Source: Schumannella luteola (GTDB taxonomy: Bacteria > Actinomycetota > Actinomycetes > Actinomycetales > Microbacteriaceae). From it: DNA of 64,000 nucleotides. This document shows, one piece after another, positions 1 to 9,596 of the stretch. Every line of letters begins with the position of its first letter. Within the stretch, counting starts at the first letter, position 1. Both the position numbers and the translations under genes were made by a program. The notes under the pieces were generated by a model. It saw only the letters and a program-made list of their open reading frames with translations. It was not told where the DNA came from and searched no databases. The stretch is from assembly GCF_013408685.1 (NCBI RefSeq), contig NZ_JACBZY010000001.1:2356001-2420000 (forward strand). The letters run 5' to 3'.

Positions 1-212
1 TCGACGCGATCTCGGCGCAGCTGGTCGCGGCGGGCTTCTCGGCATCCTCGACTCCGGGTGCGGACGCCGATGGGCGATCGGGCACCTTCGCCAAGGCCCC
101 GTACTCGGTGATCCTGCTGGTCACGCAGGACAAGGAGCTCGGCTGGATCGCCGACTACGCGGTGTCGCAGGCCGCCGACACGCCCTCTCCCTCGGCATCG
201 CCCGCCGGCTGA
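1..212 (+). CDS. C-terminal end of an unknown protein (partial)
   Basis: An open frame enters from the left edge and stops at TGA 210-212, leaving about 69 residues. The tail reads ...YSVILLVTQDKELGWIADYAV... and ends in a Ser/Pro/Ala-rich segment (TPSPSASPAG), which looks like a flexible C-terminus of an exported or surface protein. No domain can be assigned from so little sequence. It ends 10 bp before the stop codon of the convergent efeB. The start and most of the protein lie outside the window. Confidence 0.6.
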   Translation, partial: DAISAQLVAAGFSASSTPGADADGRSGTFAKAPYSVILLVTQDKELGWIADYAVSQAADTPSPSASPAG

Positions 213-222
213 CGCGCCCGCG

Positions 223-1497
223 CTAGCGGAAGAGCTCGCGCCCGATCCACGAGCCCTTCGCCACCCCGCGCGGGATCGCGAAGACCGCCGAGCCGACGTG
301 CTTGAGGTACTCGTTGAGGGCATCGCTCGCGAGGCTGCGCTGCACCGTGACGAAGCGCGCCGGGCTCGACTGGTACGACAGGAAGAACAGGCCCGCATCC
401 AGCCGCCCCAGGCTGTCGTTGCCGTCGACGTAGTTGTAGCCGCGCCGCAGCAGGCGGACGCCGTCGTTGACATCGGGGTGGGCGAGGCGCACGTGAGCAT
501 CGCGGTCGATGAGCGGGGCCTCGGTCGCTCCGGTCTTGCTGAAGTCGGGTTCGCTGAACTCGGTGCCGCCGCTGAGAGGCGCGCCCTCGCCCTTGGTGCG
601 GCCGATCACCCGCTCCTGCTCTTCGAGGCGGGTGCGATCCCACGACTCGATGACCATGCGGATCTTGCGGGCGACGAGGTAGCTGCCGCCGACCATCCAG
701 TCGGGGCCCTGCTTCGAGCCGACCCAGACCTGCTCGGCGAGGGCGCTCTGCTCTTCGGCCTTGACGTTCGCGGTGCCGTCCTTGAAGCCGAACAGGTTGC
801 GCGGCGTCGCCTGGCTCGTCGACGTCGACGAGGTGCGGCCGAAGCCGAGCTGAGACCAGCGCAGTGAGGCGGTGCCGAAGGCGATGCGACTGAGGTTGCG
901 GATGGCGTGCACGGCGACCTGCGGGTCGTCGGCGCAGGCCTGGATGCAGAGGTCGCCGCCGGTGAGCTGCTCGATGAGCGCGTCACCGCGGAAGCGCGGG
1001 AGCGCCTCGAGCTCGGACGGGCGGCGGTCGGCGAGGCCGAAGCGGTCGTCGCCGTCGGCGGTCTCGAAGAGGGTGGGCCCGAATCCGAAGGTGAGCGTCA
1101 GAGCGCTGGCCGGGAGACCGAGCGCCTCGCCGGTGTCGTCCGGGGGAGCGAGCGGGGATCCGTCGGCGCCGCCGCCGACCTCCTCGCCGGCGGTCATCCG
1201 CGCGGCGGCGGCCGTCCAGTCCTTCAGCAGCTGGATGAGATCGTCGCGTGAGGCGCCGGAGTCGAGATCGAAGACGGCGAAGTGCAGGCGGTCCTGCGCC
1301 GGGGTGCTGATGCCGGCCTGGTGCTCCCCGTGGAAGGGATGCACGGTGCCGACGCCGTTCTCGGCGGCCGCGCCGGCGATGTTCGCGGCGATGACCGCGC
1401 CGCCGGCTCCGCCGAGTGCGAGTCCGGCCGCGCCCGCGCCGGCGAGGCCGATCAGGCCTCGCCGCGACAGGGAGCGGCCGGACTCGTCGGAGGTCAC
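223..1497 (-). CDS. efeB: EfeB: DyP-type haem peroxidase / deferrochelatase, Tat-exported
   Basis: 424 residues. This is the haem-containing member of the EfeUOB ferrous iron uptake system, a dye-decolourising-type peroxidase acting outside the membrane. The N-terminus carries a twin-arginine signal (SRRGLIG, RR at 12-13) followed by a hydrophobic Ala/Gly-rich stretch to about residue 46. The DyP signature GFKDG is at 237-241, and a histidine in DAHVRLA (H335) is the likely haem ligand. The start is GTG at 1497. Its first bases overlap the efeO stop codon (GTGA overlap), so translation is probably coupled to efeO. It is the last gene of efeU-efeO-efeB on the minus strand. Family, length and gene order all agree. 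The exact biochemical role (peroxidase or haem deferrochelation) is debated for the family. Confidence 0.95.
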   Translation of the reverse strand: MTSDESGRSLSRRGLIGLAGAGAAGLALGGAGGAVIAANIAGAAAENGVGTVHPFHGEHQAGISTPAQDRLHFAVFDLDSGASRDDLIQLLKDWTAAAARMTAGEEVGGGADGSPLAPPDDTGEALGLPASALTLTFGFGPTLFETADGDDRFGLADRRPSELEALPRFRGDALIEQLTGGDLCIQACADDPQVAVHAIRNLSRIAFGTASLRWSQLGFGRTSSTSTSQATPRNLFGFKDGTANVKAEEQSALAEQVWVGSKQGPDWMVGGSYLVARKIRMVIESWDRTRLEEQERVIGRTKGEGAPLSGGTEFSEPDFSKTGATEAPLIDRDAHVRLAHPDVNDGVRLLRRGYNYVDGNDSLGRLDAGLFFLSYQSSPARFVTVQRSLASDALNEYLKHVGSAVFAIPRGVAKGSWIGRELFR

Positions 1498-2723
1498 GCC
1501 TTCTTCACGCCCAGCACGGTGTGGGTCAGCTGCGAGAGCGGCTTTCCGAGGGCGTTCACGGCGTCCGAGAGCTCCTTGCGCTGCGAGTCGGTGACCTCAT
1601 CGTAGGGCGTGAATCCCGCCTCGATGCTGCCGTACTTCGCGAGCTCGGTCTCGAGGTCGGTGAAGCGGGCGTCGATCGTCTTCACGAGCTTCGCGCCGTC
1701 GGATCCCTTGTTCTTGGCGATGTCGCGCACGATCCCGTAGGCGACCTGGGCGCCCTCGACGTTGGCGGCGAAGTCGGTGAGGTCGGTGTGCGACCACCAG
1801 TCCTCCTCGCCCTCGATCTTGCCGGTCGCGACCTCGTCGAGCAGGCCGATGGCGCCGTTCGAGATGTCGGCGATTCCGACGGTGAAGTCCTTCGCGCCCA
1901 CGAGCTTCGAGAGCTGGTCGACGTCGGCCACGAGGCCGTCGGCGTAGGTCGCGCGCTCGGCCGGGGTGGATGCGGTCCAGTCGGTCAGCGCGTCGGTGCC
2001 GTCGGAGTTCTTGTCGCCGGCTGCCGGCGGCCAGAGATCCTTCTCGATGCGGTGGAATCCGGTCCAGTCGAGGCCCTCGGCGACGGCGTCGACCTCGCGG
2101 TAGTCGATCTTCGGGTCGAGGTCGCCGAAGGCCTCGGCGGTGGGCTCGATGCGCTCGTAGGCGACGCGGGTCGAGGCGAACAGCTGGCGGGCGGTGGCAT
2201 CGTCGCCGGAGCGGTAGGCGTCGGTGAACGCCTTGGTGGCGGGCACGAGGGCGCCGACCTGCGACTTGATGTAGGCGACGTAGTTGGTGACGGCGGCGGA
2301 GATCTGCTTCTTCTCCGAGGCGTCGCTCTCGATCTCCTCGCCGCTGACGGTGAAGGAGGCGAGCCCGATCGGCTGTCCGACCTGCTGGAACTTGCACGCC
2401 GTGTAGTAGGTGCCGGGGTTGAGCTGGGCGACGTAGGAGACGGTCTGGCCGGGGGTGATGTTCTCCTTCTCGCCCACGATGCGCAGCTTGTCGTCGGCGA
2501 GGATCTCGAACTCGTTCACGTCGGTGCCGGTGTTCGCGATGGTGAAGGTCACGGTGCCCGACTTCGCGGTCGAGGCCGACACCTCGCAGCTGTCGTCGGC
2601 GACCTTGACATCGAGTGCTGTCGACGCGCCGGTCGCACGGGGGTTCGGCACGCAGCCGGCCAGCGCGAGGGCGACGACGCCGACCGCGGCGACGGCGGCG
2701 ATCGGGCGGAGTCGTGCAGACAT
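1494..2723 (-). CDS. efeO: EfeO: iron-uptake lipoprotein
   Basis: 409 residues. This is the extracytoplasmic component of EfeUOB that is thought to bind iron and pass it to the permease. A lipoprotein signal ends in the lipobox LAGC with the lipidated Cys at 24. A cupredoxin-like N-terminal domain follows, then the M75-type EfeO domain with an HRIEKDLW segment (HxxE motif) that fits a metal site. I chose ATG at 2723 because AGGAGA lies just upstream and the signal peptide begins there. The reading frame is open further upstream, but that extension is Arg/Pro-rich and lies inside efeU. It is 56 bp downstream of efeU and overlaps efeB by 4 bp. Confidence 0.95.
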   Translation of the reverse strand: MSARLRPIAAVAAVGVVALALAGCVPNPRATGASTALDVKVADDSCEVSASTAKSGTVTFTIANTGTDVNEFEILADDKLRIVGEKENITPGQTVSYVAQLNPGTYYTACKFQQVGQPIGLASFTVSGEEIESDASEKKQISAAVTNYVAYIKSQVGALVPATKAFTDAYRSGDDATARQLFASTRVAYERIEPTAEAFGDLDPKIDYREVDAVAEGLDWTGFHRIEKDLWPPAAGDKNSDGTDALTDWTASTPAERATYADGLVADVDQLSKLVGAKDFTVGIADISNGAIGLLDEVATGKIEGEEDWWSHTDLTDFAANVEGAQVAYGIVRDIAKNKGSDGAKLVKTIDARFTDLETELAKYGSIEAGFTPYDEVTDSQRKELSDAVNALGKPLSQLTHTVLGVKKA

Positions 2724-2779
2724 GGGTCTCCTGTCGTAAGGGGGAGGGGGAGTGCAGTGCTGTGGTGGAGAGCCGCCGG

Positions 2780-3679
2780 TCAGGCGGAGTTCGAGGCGGG
2801 AGCCGTGCCGGTGACGGCATCCGGTGTCGCGGAGGCCGCGGCGGGCTGCGCGGACGCGGTGTCGCCGGTGCGAGGGCGCTTCGGGCGCTGCCGCAGCACG
2901 AACAGCGGCATCACGATCGCGATGTAGAGCACCCAGACGATCACCTGCAGCCAGGTGGGCTCGGCGGTGACGTTGAACAGGCCGGCGAGCAGGATGCCCC
3001 ACCAGCTGGTCGGCGGCACGACGGCGGCGAGGTTCAGCGCGTGCTGCCCGACGCCCGGCAGGATGCCGGCCTCCTGCAGGTCGCCGACGCCGTAGGCGAA
3101 GACGCCGGCGGCGACCACGACGAGCACGACGCCGGTCCAGCGGAAGAAGCGGCCGAGGTCGATGCGCAGGAAGCCGAGCGAGATGAGCGCGGCGAGCGCG
3201 ACGGCGGTGAGGATGCCGAGCACGACGCCGACGAAGCTGGCGACGGGATCCTGGGTCGAGGCGACGGTGGCCCAGACGAAGATCGCGGTCTCGATGCCCT
3301 CGCGGCCGACGCTGACGACGCCCAGCACGACGAGACCGATGCCGCCGCCGACGATCGCGGAGTCCGCTCGCTCGCGCAGCTCGCGGCTCAGCGTGGGGGC
3401 GTGCTTCGCCATCCAGAGCACCATCCAGGTGACGAAGCCGACCGCGACGATCGAGAGTCCGCCGCCGATGGCCTCCTGGGCCTGGAAGCTGAGCGTCGAC
3501 GGGCCCCAGGTGAGGATCGCGCCGAGGCCGAGCGAGACGGCGATGGCGGCGGCGATGCCGATCCAGAGCTTCGGCAGCAGGTCGCGGCGCCCGGATTTGC
3601 GGAGGTAGGCGACGAGGATGCCGACGATGAGTCCGGCTTCGAGGCCTTCGCGGAGTCCGATCAGATAGTTCGCGAGCAC
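2780..3679 (-). CDS. efeU: EfeU: FTR1-family ferrous iron permease
   Basis: 299 residues, mostly hydrophobic, with about seven membrane helices. It is the membrane channel of the EfeUOB system. Two REXXE iron-binding motifs typical of the FTR1 family are visible: REGLE at 10-14 in helix 1 and REGIE at 126-130. A hydrophilic C-terminal tail rich in Ala, Pro and Thr begins after the last helix at about residue 260. The start is GTG at 3679. The gene is first in the operon and its promoter region carries an IdeR/DtxR-like palindrome, so iron-replete repression is expected. The full-length protein has all family hallmarks. Confidence 0.95.
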   Translation of the reverse strand: MLANYLIGLREGLEAGLIVGILVAYLRKSGRRDLLPKLWIGIAAAIAVSLGLGAILTWGPSTLSFQAQEAIGGGLSIVAVGFVTWMVLWMAKHAPTLSRELRERADSAIVGGGIGLVVLGVVSVGREGIETAIFVWATVASTQDPVASFVGVVLGILTAVALAALISLGFLRIDLGRFFRWTGVVLVVVAAGVFAYGVGDLQEAGILPGVGQHALNLAAVVPPTSWWGILLAGLFNVTAEPTWLQVIVWVLYIAIVMPLFVLRQRPKRPRTGDTASAQPAAASATPDAVTGTAPASNSA

Positions 3680-3723
3680 GGGCGGCTTTCGGGGAGTTCG
3701 AGTGACCCGCGGTCGCGAGCCGG

Positions 3724-3743
3724 AGGTTAGCCTAGCCTAACCT
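3724..3743 (-). promoter_or_regulatory. DtxR/IdeR-type iron box upstream of efeU
   Basis: AGGTTAGCCTAGCCTAACCT is a near-perfect 20-bp palindrome with only positions 8 and 13 unmatched. It closely resembles the TTAGGTTAG-S-CTAACCTAA iron box bound by DtxR/IdeR repressors. Read toward efeU it contains two overlapping TAGGCT hexamers (3734-3729 and 3739-3734) that could be the -10 element, so bound repressor would block the promoter. It lies 45 bp from the efeU start codon and 39 bp from the divergent gene at 3782. Confidence 0.85.
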
Positions 3744-3769
3744 TTCAGCTACGCCCGTCACGTACTGTC

Positions 3770-3775
3770 TATCCT
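3770..3775 (+). promoter_or_regulatory. -10 element, leaderless start of the 162-residue membrane protein
   Basis: TATCCT ends 6 bases before the ATG at 3782, so transcription would begin at the start codon. No Shine-Dalgarno sequence is present. It is one of 17 such arrangements in the window. Confidence 0.6.
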
Positions 3776-3781
3776 GGTCGG

Positions 3782-4270
3782 ATGTCCTCCGCCGCCCCCG
3801 TCGACCCCGCGTCGCAGGCCCCGCAGGAGGCGGCGCACGACGACCAGCCCGACCTCGGTCTCGGCATCGCGGGCTCGGTCATCGGCACGATCCTCGCGGC
3901 CGTGATCGGCGCCTTCGTCGGCGCCGTGACGACGGTGCTGCACCGGCAGTGGATCGTCGGCGGCATCCCGCTCGGCCTCCTCCTCGCGATCGTGCTCGCC
4001 GGCTGCCTGCTGGCCGGCTTCCGCTTCGCCTTCGACAGCCGGCTCGTCGCCGGCGGCGCCGCGCTCGGCGTTCTCGGCGCGACCGCACTGCTGGCGCTCC
4101 GCGGCCCCGGCGGCTCGGTTCTCGTCGTCAACGACGCGCTCGGCTGGACGTGGTCGATCGCCCCGACCCTCATCGCGCTCGTCGTGCTCGCCTGGCCCCG
4201 GCTGGTGCGACGTCCGCTGCCCAGAACACCCCGCGCCGCCGTGTCCGGCGGCGGCTTCCCGAGTGAATAG
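3782..4270 (+). CDS. Small integral membrane protein, function unknown
   Basis: 162 residues. A hydrophilic N-terminus of about 26 residues rich in Ala, Pro, Gln and Asp is followed by four predicted membrane helices (about 27-53, 57-84, 88-107 and 125-143) and a basic Pro/Arg-rich tail. I recognise no catalytic motif. It precedes fdxA by 9 bp, but fdxA has its own -10 element. Its promoter faces that of efeU across the iron box, so iron control of this gene is possible but unproven. It may belong to one of the actinobacterial families of unknown function found next to ferredoxin genes. Confidence 0.8.
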   Translation: MSSAAPVDPASQAPQEAAHDDQPDLGLGIAGSVIGTILAAVIGAFVGAVTTVLHRQWIVGGIPLGLLLAIVLAGCLLAGFRFAFDSRLVAGGAALGVLGATALLALRGPGGSVLVVNDALGWTWSIAPTLIALVVLAWPRLVRRPLPRTPRAAVSGGGFPSE

Positions 4271-4273
4271 AAT
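4268..4273 (+). promoter_or_regulatory. -10 element, leaderless start of fdxA
   Basis: TAGAAT overlaps the TAG stop codon of the preceding gene and ends 6 bases before the GTG of fdxA at 4280. It fits a leaderless transcript. Confidence 0.6.
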
Positions 4274-4279
4274 CGATCA

Positions 4280-4597
4280 GTGACCTACGTCATCGCCCTG
4301 CCCTGCGTCGATGTGAAAGACCGCGCCTGCATCGACGAATGCCCCGTCGACTGCATCTACGAGGGCGACCGGATGCTCTACATCCAGGCCGACGAATGCG
4401 TCGACTGCGGTGCCTGCGAGCCCGTCTGCCCTGTCGAGGCGATCTACTACGAAGACGACCTTCCCGACGAGTGGAAGGACTACTACAACGCCAACGTCGA
4501 GTTCTTCCAGGAGATCGGCTCGCCCGGCGGCGCCGCCAAGGTCGGCCCGATCCCGGGCGACCACGCGCTGATCGCCGCCCTGCCGCCGCAGGCCTGA
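4280..4597 (+). CDS. fdxA: FdxA: 7Fe ferredoxin
   Basis: 105 residues, a small acidic cytoplasmic electron carrier holding a 3Fe-4S and a 4Fe-4S cluster. Cysteines are at 9, 17, 21, 25, 40, 43, 46 and 50. The C-x2-C-x2-C-x3-C-P pattern of the second cluster is intact, and the first site has the C-x7-C spacing typical of FdxA rather than a classical 8Fe ferredoxin. The C-terminal extension after residue 55 (...PDEWKDYYNANVEFF...) is also typical of FdxA. The start is GTG at 4280. dapC follows after 17 bp, an arrangement widespread in actinobacteria. Confidence 0.95.
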   Translation: MTYVIALPCVDVKDRACIDECPVDCIYEGDRMLYIQADECVDCGACEPVCPVEAIYYEDDLPDEWKDYYNANVEFFQEIGSPGGAAKVGPIPGDHALIAALPPQA

Positions 4598-4614
4598 CCC
4601 GCCACCGTCGCGCC

Positions 4615-5718
4615 ATGGCTCTGCAGCTGCCCGAGTTCCCCTGGGACTCGCTCGTCCCCTTCGCGGCGCGCGCCCGCGAGCACGCCGACGGCATCGTCGA
4701 TCTCTCGGTCGGCTCGCCCGTCGATCCGACCCCGGAGGTCGTGCGTCAGGCCCTTGCCGACGCGACCGACGCCCACGCCTACCCGGCGACGGCGGGATCG
4801 CCTCCGCTGCGCGAGGCGCTGGTCGACTGGTTCGCCCGCCGCCGTGGCGCGACGGATCTGACCACGGCGAACGTCATCCCGACGATCGGCTCGAAGGAGC
4901 TCGTCGCGCTGCTGCCGACGCTGCTCGGACTGGGGGAGGGCGACACGGTCGTGCATCCCACGGTCGCCTACCCGACCTACGCGATCGGCGCCGCGATCGC
5001 CGGCGCCTCGGCCGTCGCCGCCGACGACCCCGACGAGTGGCCCGAGGGCACCAAGCTCGTCTGGCTCAACAGCCCCGGCAACCCCGACGGCCATGTCGAC
5101 CCGATCGAGACCCTCATCCGCGCCGTCGACCGTGCGCGCGAGATCGGCGCCGTCATCGCCAATGACGAGTGCTACGCCGAGCTGAATTGGCAGGGCGACG
5201 GGCCGACACCGAGCATCCTCGACCCCCGCGTCACCCGTGGATCCCGCCGCGGCACGCTCGCCGTCTACTCGCTGAGCAAGCAGTCGAATCTCGCCGGATA
5301 CCGCGCCGCATTCGTCGGCGGCTGCAGCGAGCTCGTCGGCCAGCTGCTGGAGGTGCGCAAGCACGCCGGGCTCATCCCGCCGGCGCCCGTGCAGCACGCG
5401 ATGATCGCCGCTCTCGGCGACGAGGAGCATGTGGATGCGCAGCGCGAGCTCTACCGCGCCCGTCGCGACGTGCTCCGCCCGGCCCTCGAGGCCGCGGGCT
5501 TCCACATCGACCGCAGCGACGCGGGCCTCTACCTCTGGGCGACGCGCGACGAGGACTGCTGGACGACGATCGCCGAGCTCGCCGAGCTCGGCATCCTGGC
5601 GGCGCCCGGGGCCTTCTACGGCGACGCCGGGGCGCGGCACGTGCGGCTCGCTCTGACGGCGACGGACGAGCGGATCGCCGCCGCCGCGGCCAGGTTGTCG
5701 GGCATCGCCAACGGCTGA
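4615..5718 (+). CDS. dapC: DapC: N-succinyldiaminopimelate aminotransferase (PLP)
   Basis: 367 residues, a class I/II PLP-dependent aminotransferase. In the succinylase branch of lysine/diaminopimelate synthesis it converts N-succinyl-2-amino-6-ketopimelate to N-succinyl-LL-diaminopimelate using glutamate. The substrate/cofactor loop NSPGNP is at 152-157 and the PLP lysine lies in SLSKQSN (K222). The conserved Arg near the C-terminus is in ARHVRLAL. It starts at ATG 4615, 17 bp after fdxA, and is probably co-transcribed with it. The assignment as DapC rather than another aminotransferase rests on the fdxA linkage and on dapD and dapE lying 1.4 kb and 2.5 kb downstream. Confidence 0.92.
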   Translation: MALQLPEFPWDSLVPFAARAREHADGIVDLSVGSPVDPTPEVVRQALADATDAHAYPATAGSPPLREALVDWFARRRGATDLTTANVIPTIGSKELVALLPTLLGLGEGDTVVHPTVAYPTYAIGAAIAGASAVAADDPDEWPEGTKLVWLNSPGNPDGHVDPIETLIRAVDRAREIGAVIANDECYAELNWQGDGPTPSILDPRVTRGSRRGTLAVYSLSKQSNLAGYRAAFVGGCSELVGQLLEVRKHAGLIPPAPVQHAMIAALGDEEHVDAQRELYRARRDVLRPALEAAGFHIDRSDAGLYLWATRDEDCWTTIAELAELGILAAPGAFYGDAGARHVRLALTATDERIAAAAARLSGIANG

Positions 5719-5760
5719 CGCGGACGCTTGGCGGGTTCGTCAGTGTTCCCGGCGACCGCC

Positions 5761-5766
5761 TAGGCT
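5761..5766 (+). promoter_or_regulatory. -10 element, leaderless start of gltA
   Basis: TAGGCT is followed by 6 bases and the GTG start at 5773. I see no convincing -35 and no Shine-Dalgarno sequence. Confidence 0.6.
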
Positions 5767-5772
5767 GTATCC

Positions 5773-7077
<1,305 letters not shown>

Positions 7078-7094
7078 GTCGCCGCCGCTGACAC

Positions 7095-7133
7095 AGAGAA
7101 CCCCCTCGAGCCTGGTGCTCGAGGGGGTTCTCT
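7095..7133. terminator. Bidirectional hairpin terminator between gltA and dapD
   Basis: A perfect 17-bp stem (7095-7111 with 7117-7133) closes on a 5-base loop. It lies between two convergent genes and has A-rich and T-containing flanks on both sides. It can serve gltA and dapD. Confidence 0.85.
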
Positions 7134-7162
7134 CGTACTGGCGCCGCGCGCCGCGGCGCGAC

Positions 7163-8122
7163 TCAGGCGTGCAGTGCCGCGTTGAGCTGGATGCCGGCGC
7201 CGCTGCGGGCGAGAACCTCGACCGCGCCGGTCAGCGAGTTGCGACGGAACAGCAGGTTCGGCACGCCCGAGAGCTCGACCGCCTTGACCGTGTTCGGCAC
7301 CGTCGTGTTCGCGCCGTGGGCGCCCGCCTCCGGGTCGATCAGGTGCACCTTGGTGCCGGCGGTCACGTAGAGACCCGCCTCGACGACCGTGTCGTCGCCG
7401 ATCGAGATGCCCACGCCGGCGTTCGCGCCGAGCAGCGCCCGCTCGCCGATGCGCACCCGCTGCGTGCCGCCGCCCGACAGGGTGCCCATGATCGAGGCGC
7501 CGCCGCCGACATCCGAGCCGTCGCCGACGACGACACCCTGCGAGATGCGGCCCTCGACCATCGAGGCGCCGAGCGTTCCGGCGTTGAAGTTGACGAAGCC
7601 CTCGTGCATGACGACGGTGCCGGGCGCGAGGTGCGCACCGAGGCGCACGCGCGAGGCGTCGGCGATGCGCACGCGGTCGGGCGTCACGTAGTCGAGCAGC
7701 TTGGGGAACTTGTCGACGCCGAGCACCGTGTACCCGGCCTTCTGCAGGGCGGGGCGCAGGCGGTTGAGGGCGTCGGCCTCGACCGGGCCCGCGCTGGTCC
7801 AGGCGTTGTTCGGCAGCTGAGCGAAGACCCCGTCGAGGTTCACGCTGTTCGGCGCGACGAGGGTGTGGCTGAGCAGGTGCAGACGCAGGTAGGCGTCGGG
7901 GGTGGATGCGGGCGCCACCTCGGTCTCGATCTCGACGAGCTGCCAGTCGCGGCGCGTCTCGCGCACCGCATCCTCGCCGATCCAGGCCGCCAGGTCGGCC
8001 GGCGGCAGCACGCGGTCGACATCGTCGGGCACCGGGCCGAGAGCGGGGGAGGGGAACCAGGCGTCGAGCACGGAGCCCGAGGCGGTGAGGGTGACGAGGG
8101 CGTGGCCCCAGGCAGCAGTCAT
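7163..8122 (-). CDS. dapD: DapD: tetrahydrodipicolinate N-succinyltransferase
   Basis: 319 residues. It succinylates tetrahydrodipicolinate with succinyl-CoA, the first step of the succinylase branch toward meso-diaminopimelate and lysine. The C-terminal half has the imperfect hexapeptide repeats of a left-handed beta-helix, with segments such as [21 protein letters not shown] and [16 protein letters not shown]. The N-terminal 100 residues are typical of the long actinobacterial DapD group. The start is ATG at 8122, preceded at 7 nt by a TAGCGT hexamer. It is divergent from dapE, so the two genes share a 55-bp promoter region. Confidence 0.95.
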   Translation of the reverse strand: MTAAWGHALVTLTASGSVLDAWFPSPALGPVPDDVDRVLPPADLAAWIGEDAVRETRRDWQLVEIETEVAPASTPDAYLRLHLLSHTLVAPNSVNLDGVFAQLPNNAWTSAGPVEADALNRLRPALQKAGYTVLGVDKFPKLLDYVTPDRVRIADASRVRLGAHLAPGTVVMHEGFVNFNAGTLGASMVEGRISQGVVVGDGSDVGGGASIMGTLSGGGTQRVRIGERALLGANAGVGISIGDDTVVEAGLYVTAGTKVHLIDPEAGAHGANTTVPNTVKAVELSGVPNLLFRRNSLTGAVEVLARSGAGIQLNAALHA

Positions 8123-8129
8123 GACTCCA

Positions 8130-8135
8130 ACGCTA
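8130..8135 (-). promoter_or_regulatory. -10 element, leaderless start of dapD
   Basis: TAGCGT on the minus strand is followed by 7 bases and the ATG of dapD. It lies 31 bp from the dapE -10 element on the other strand, so the two promoters are nearly back to back. Confidence 0.6.
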
Positions 8136-8165
8136 CCGAAGCGCGGGCTCCGTGACGCGCCGCCC

Positions 8166-8171
8166 TAGACT
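8166..8171 (+). promoter_or_regulatory. -10 element, leaderless start of dapE
   Basis: TAGACT is followed by 6 bases and the GTG of dapE at 8178. This placement supports GTG 8178 as the real start. Confidence 0.6.
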
Positions 8172-8177
8172 CGCCAG

Positions 8178-9266
8178 GTGACTGCGACGCCCCGTCTCGA
8201 CCCCTCTCTCGGCAGCGTGGAACTCACCCGCGCGATCTGTGACATCCACTCGGTCTCGGGTGATGAGCGCGTGCTGGCGGATGCGATCGAGCAGGTTCTG
8301 CGCGCCGCACCTCATCTCGAGGTCACCCGCGACGGCGACGCGATCGTCGCGCGCACGAACCTCGGCCGCGAGCGACGGGCCGTGATCGCCGGGCACATCG
8401 ACACCGTGCCGATCAACGACAACCTGCCGACCCGTCTCGACGACGACGGCGTGCTCTGGGGCCGCGGCACGGTCGACATGAAGGGCGGCTGCGCCGTGCA
8501 GCTGAAGCTCGCCGTCGAGCTGACCGAGCCCGATGTCGACGTGACCTGGGTCTGGTACGACAACGAGGAGGTCGAGGCCACCCGCAACGGCCTCGGGCGC
8601 CTGGCTCGCAGCCGACCGGAGCTGCTCGAGGCCGACTTCGCCGTGCTGGGCGAGCCGTCGAACGGCGAGGTCGAGGGCGGCTGCAACGGCACGATCCGCG
8701 TCGAACTCCGCTTCTCGGGGCGCCGGGCTCATTCCGCCCGCGCCTGGAAGGGTGTCAACGCGATCCACGCGACCGCCGCGGCGCTGACGACTCTCGCCGA
8801 GCACGAGGCCGAGGACGTCGAGGTCGACGGCCTCGTCTACCGCGAGAGTCTCAGCGCGGTCGCGATCTCCGGCGGCGTCGCCGGCAACGTCATCCCCGAC
8901 GCGGCCGTCGTGACGGTCAACTACCGCTTCGCGCCGAGCCGCTCCGGTGCTGAGGCCGAGCAGCGCCTGCGCGACCTCTTCCCGGGGGTCGAGCTCGTCG
9001 TGACCGATCTCTCCGAGGGCGCGCGCCCCGGTCTCGACGCGCCGCTCGCCCAGGACTTCCTGCGCGCCGTCGGCGGCGAGGCGCGACCCAAGTACGGCTG
9101 GACCGACGTCGCGCGCTTCTCGGCTCTCGGCATCCCCGCCGTCAACTACGGGCCCGGCGACCCGATGCTCGCCCACGCCGACGATGAGCGGGTGCCGATC
9201 GAGCAGATCGAGCGCTGCGAAGCGGGTCTGCGAGCCTGGCTGACGGGTGAGATCCGGGGGAACTGA
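8178..9266 (+). CDS. dapE: DapE: succinyl-diaminopimelate desuccinylase (M20)
   Basis: 362 residues, a zinc-dependent M20-family hydrolase that removes succinate from N-succinyl-LL-diaminopimelate. Metal and catalytic motifs are in order: AGHIDTVP, GRGTVDMKGG, the catalytic glutamate in DNEEVEA, and a late histidine in LAHADDERV. The central dimerisation domain lies between about residues 175 and 285 and contains GRRAHSARAW. The start is GTG 8178. With dapC and dapD this gives three steps of the succinylase pathway within 5 kb, in three separate transcription units. Confidence 0.95.
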   Translation: MTATPRLDPSLGSVELTRAICDIHSVSGDERVLADAIEQVLRAAPHLEVTRDGDAIVARTNLGRERRAVIAGHIDTVPINDNLPTRLDDDGVLWGRGTVDMKGGCAVQLKLAVELTEPDVDVTWVWYDNEEVEATRNGLGRLARSRPELLEADFAVLGEPSNGEVEGGCNGTIRVELRFSGRRAHSARAWKGVNAIHATAAALTTLAEHEAEDVEVDGLVYRESLSAVAISGGVAGNVIPDAAVVTVNYRFAPSRSGAEAEQRLRDLFPGVELVVTDLSEGARPGLDAPLAQDFLRAVGGEARPKYGWTDVARFSALGIPAVNYGPGDPMLAHADDERVPIEQIERCEAGLRAWLTGEIRGN

Positions 9267-9300
9267 GCGCCGCTGGTTTTCGCGCGTCCCCCGCGTGCGG

Positions 9301-9306
9301 GATAAT
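9301..9306 (+). promoter_or_regulatory. -10 element of the DUF3117 gene
   Basis: GATAAT lies 35 bp before the ATG at 9336. It leaves a short leader that contains a purine-rich AAAGGGG ribosome site, unlike the leaderless genes around it. No clear -35 is seen. Confidence 0.5.
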
Positions 9307-9335
9307 GGGGGAGCATCCACGAAAGGGGACTACTC

Positions 9336-9506
9336 ATGGCAGCCATGAAGCCGAGGACCGGAGACGGGCCGATGGAGGCTGTTAAGGAGGGTCGCCTGAT
9401 CATCGTGCGCGTTCCTCTCGAGGGCGGCGGACGACTTGTCGTCTCCGTCAATGACGAGGAGGCCAAGGAGCTGCACGACGCCCTCGCGGCAGTCGTGTCG
9501 GCGTAG
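9336..9506 (+). CDS. DUF3117 family small protein
   Basis: 56 residues. The N-terminus MAAMKPRTGDGPMEAVKEG and the PLEGGGRLVV segment are hallmarks of DUF3117, a family confined to actinobacteria and almost invariant in length. Its function is unknown. The start is ATG 9336, with AAAGGGG about 8 bp upstream. It is monocistronic, with its own -10 element before it and a GC-rich hairpin after it. Conservation and strong translation signals suggest a housekeeping role. Confidence 0.93.
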   Translation: MAAMKPRTGDGPMEAVKEGRLIIVRVPLEGGGRLVVSVNDEEAKELHDALAAVVSA

Positions 9507-9518
9507 CTCCAGCTCACG

Positions 9519-9541
9519 GCCCGGCGGCGCGTCCGCCGGGC
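9519..9541. terminator. Hairpin after the DUF3117 gene
   Basis: GCCCGGCGG (9519-9527) pairs perfectly with CCGCCGGGC (9533-9541) around a 5-base loop, followed by TTCGCTC. It lies between convergent genes. There is no long T-run, so efficiency is uncertain. Confidence 0.6.
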
Positions 9542-9596
9542 TTCGCTCGGTGCCCCGAAACCGAGCAGGTCGCTCCGACCGGATCGGGCCGGCGTC

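Noticed and set aside
1494..3002. N-terminally extended EfeO starting at 3002
   Set aside because: The extra 93 residues are Arg/Pro-rich and lie within efeU. The lipoprotein signal and AGGAGA place the start at 2723.
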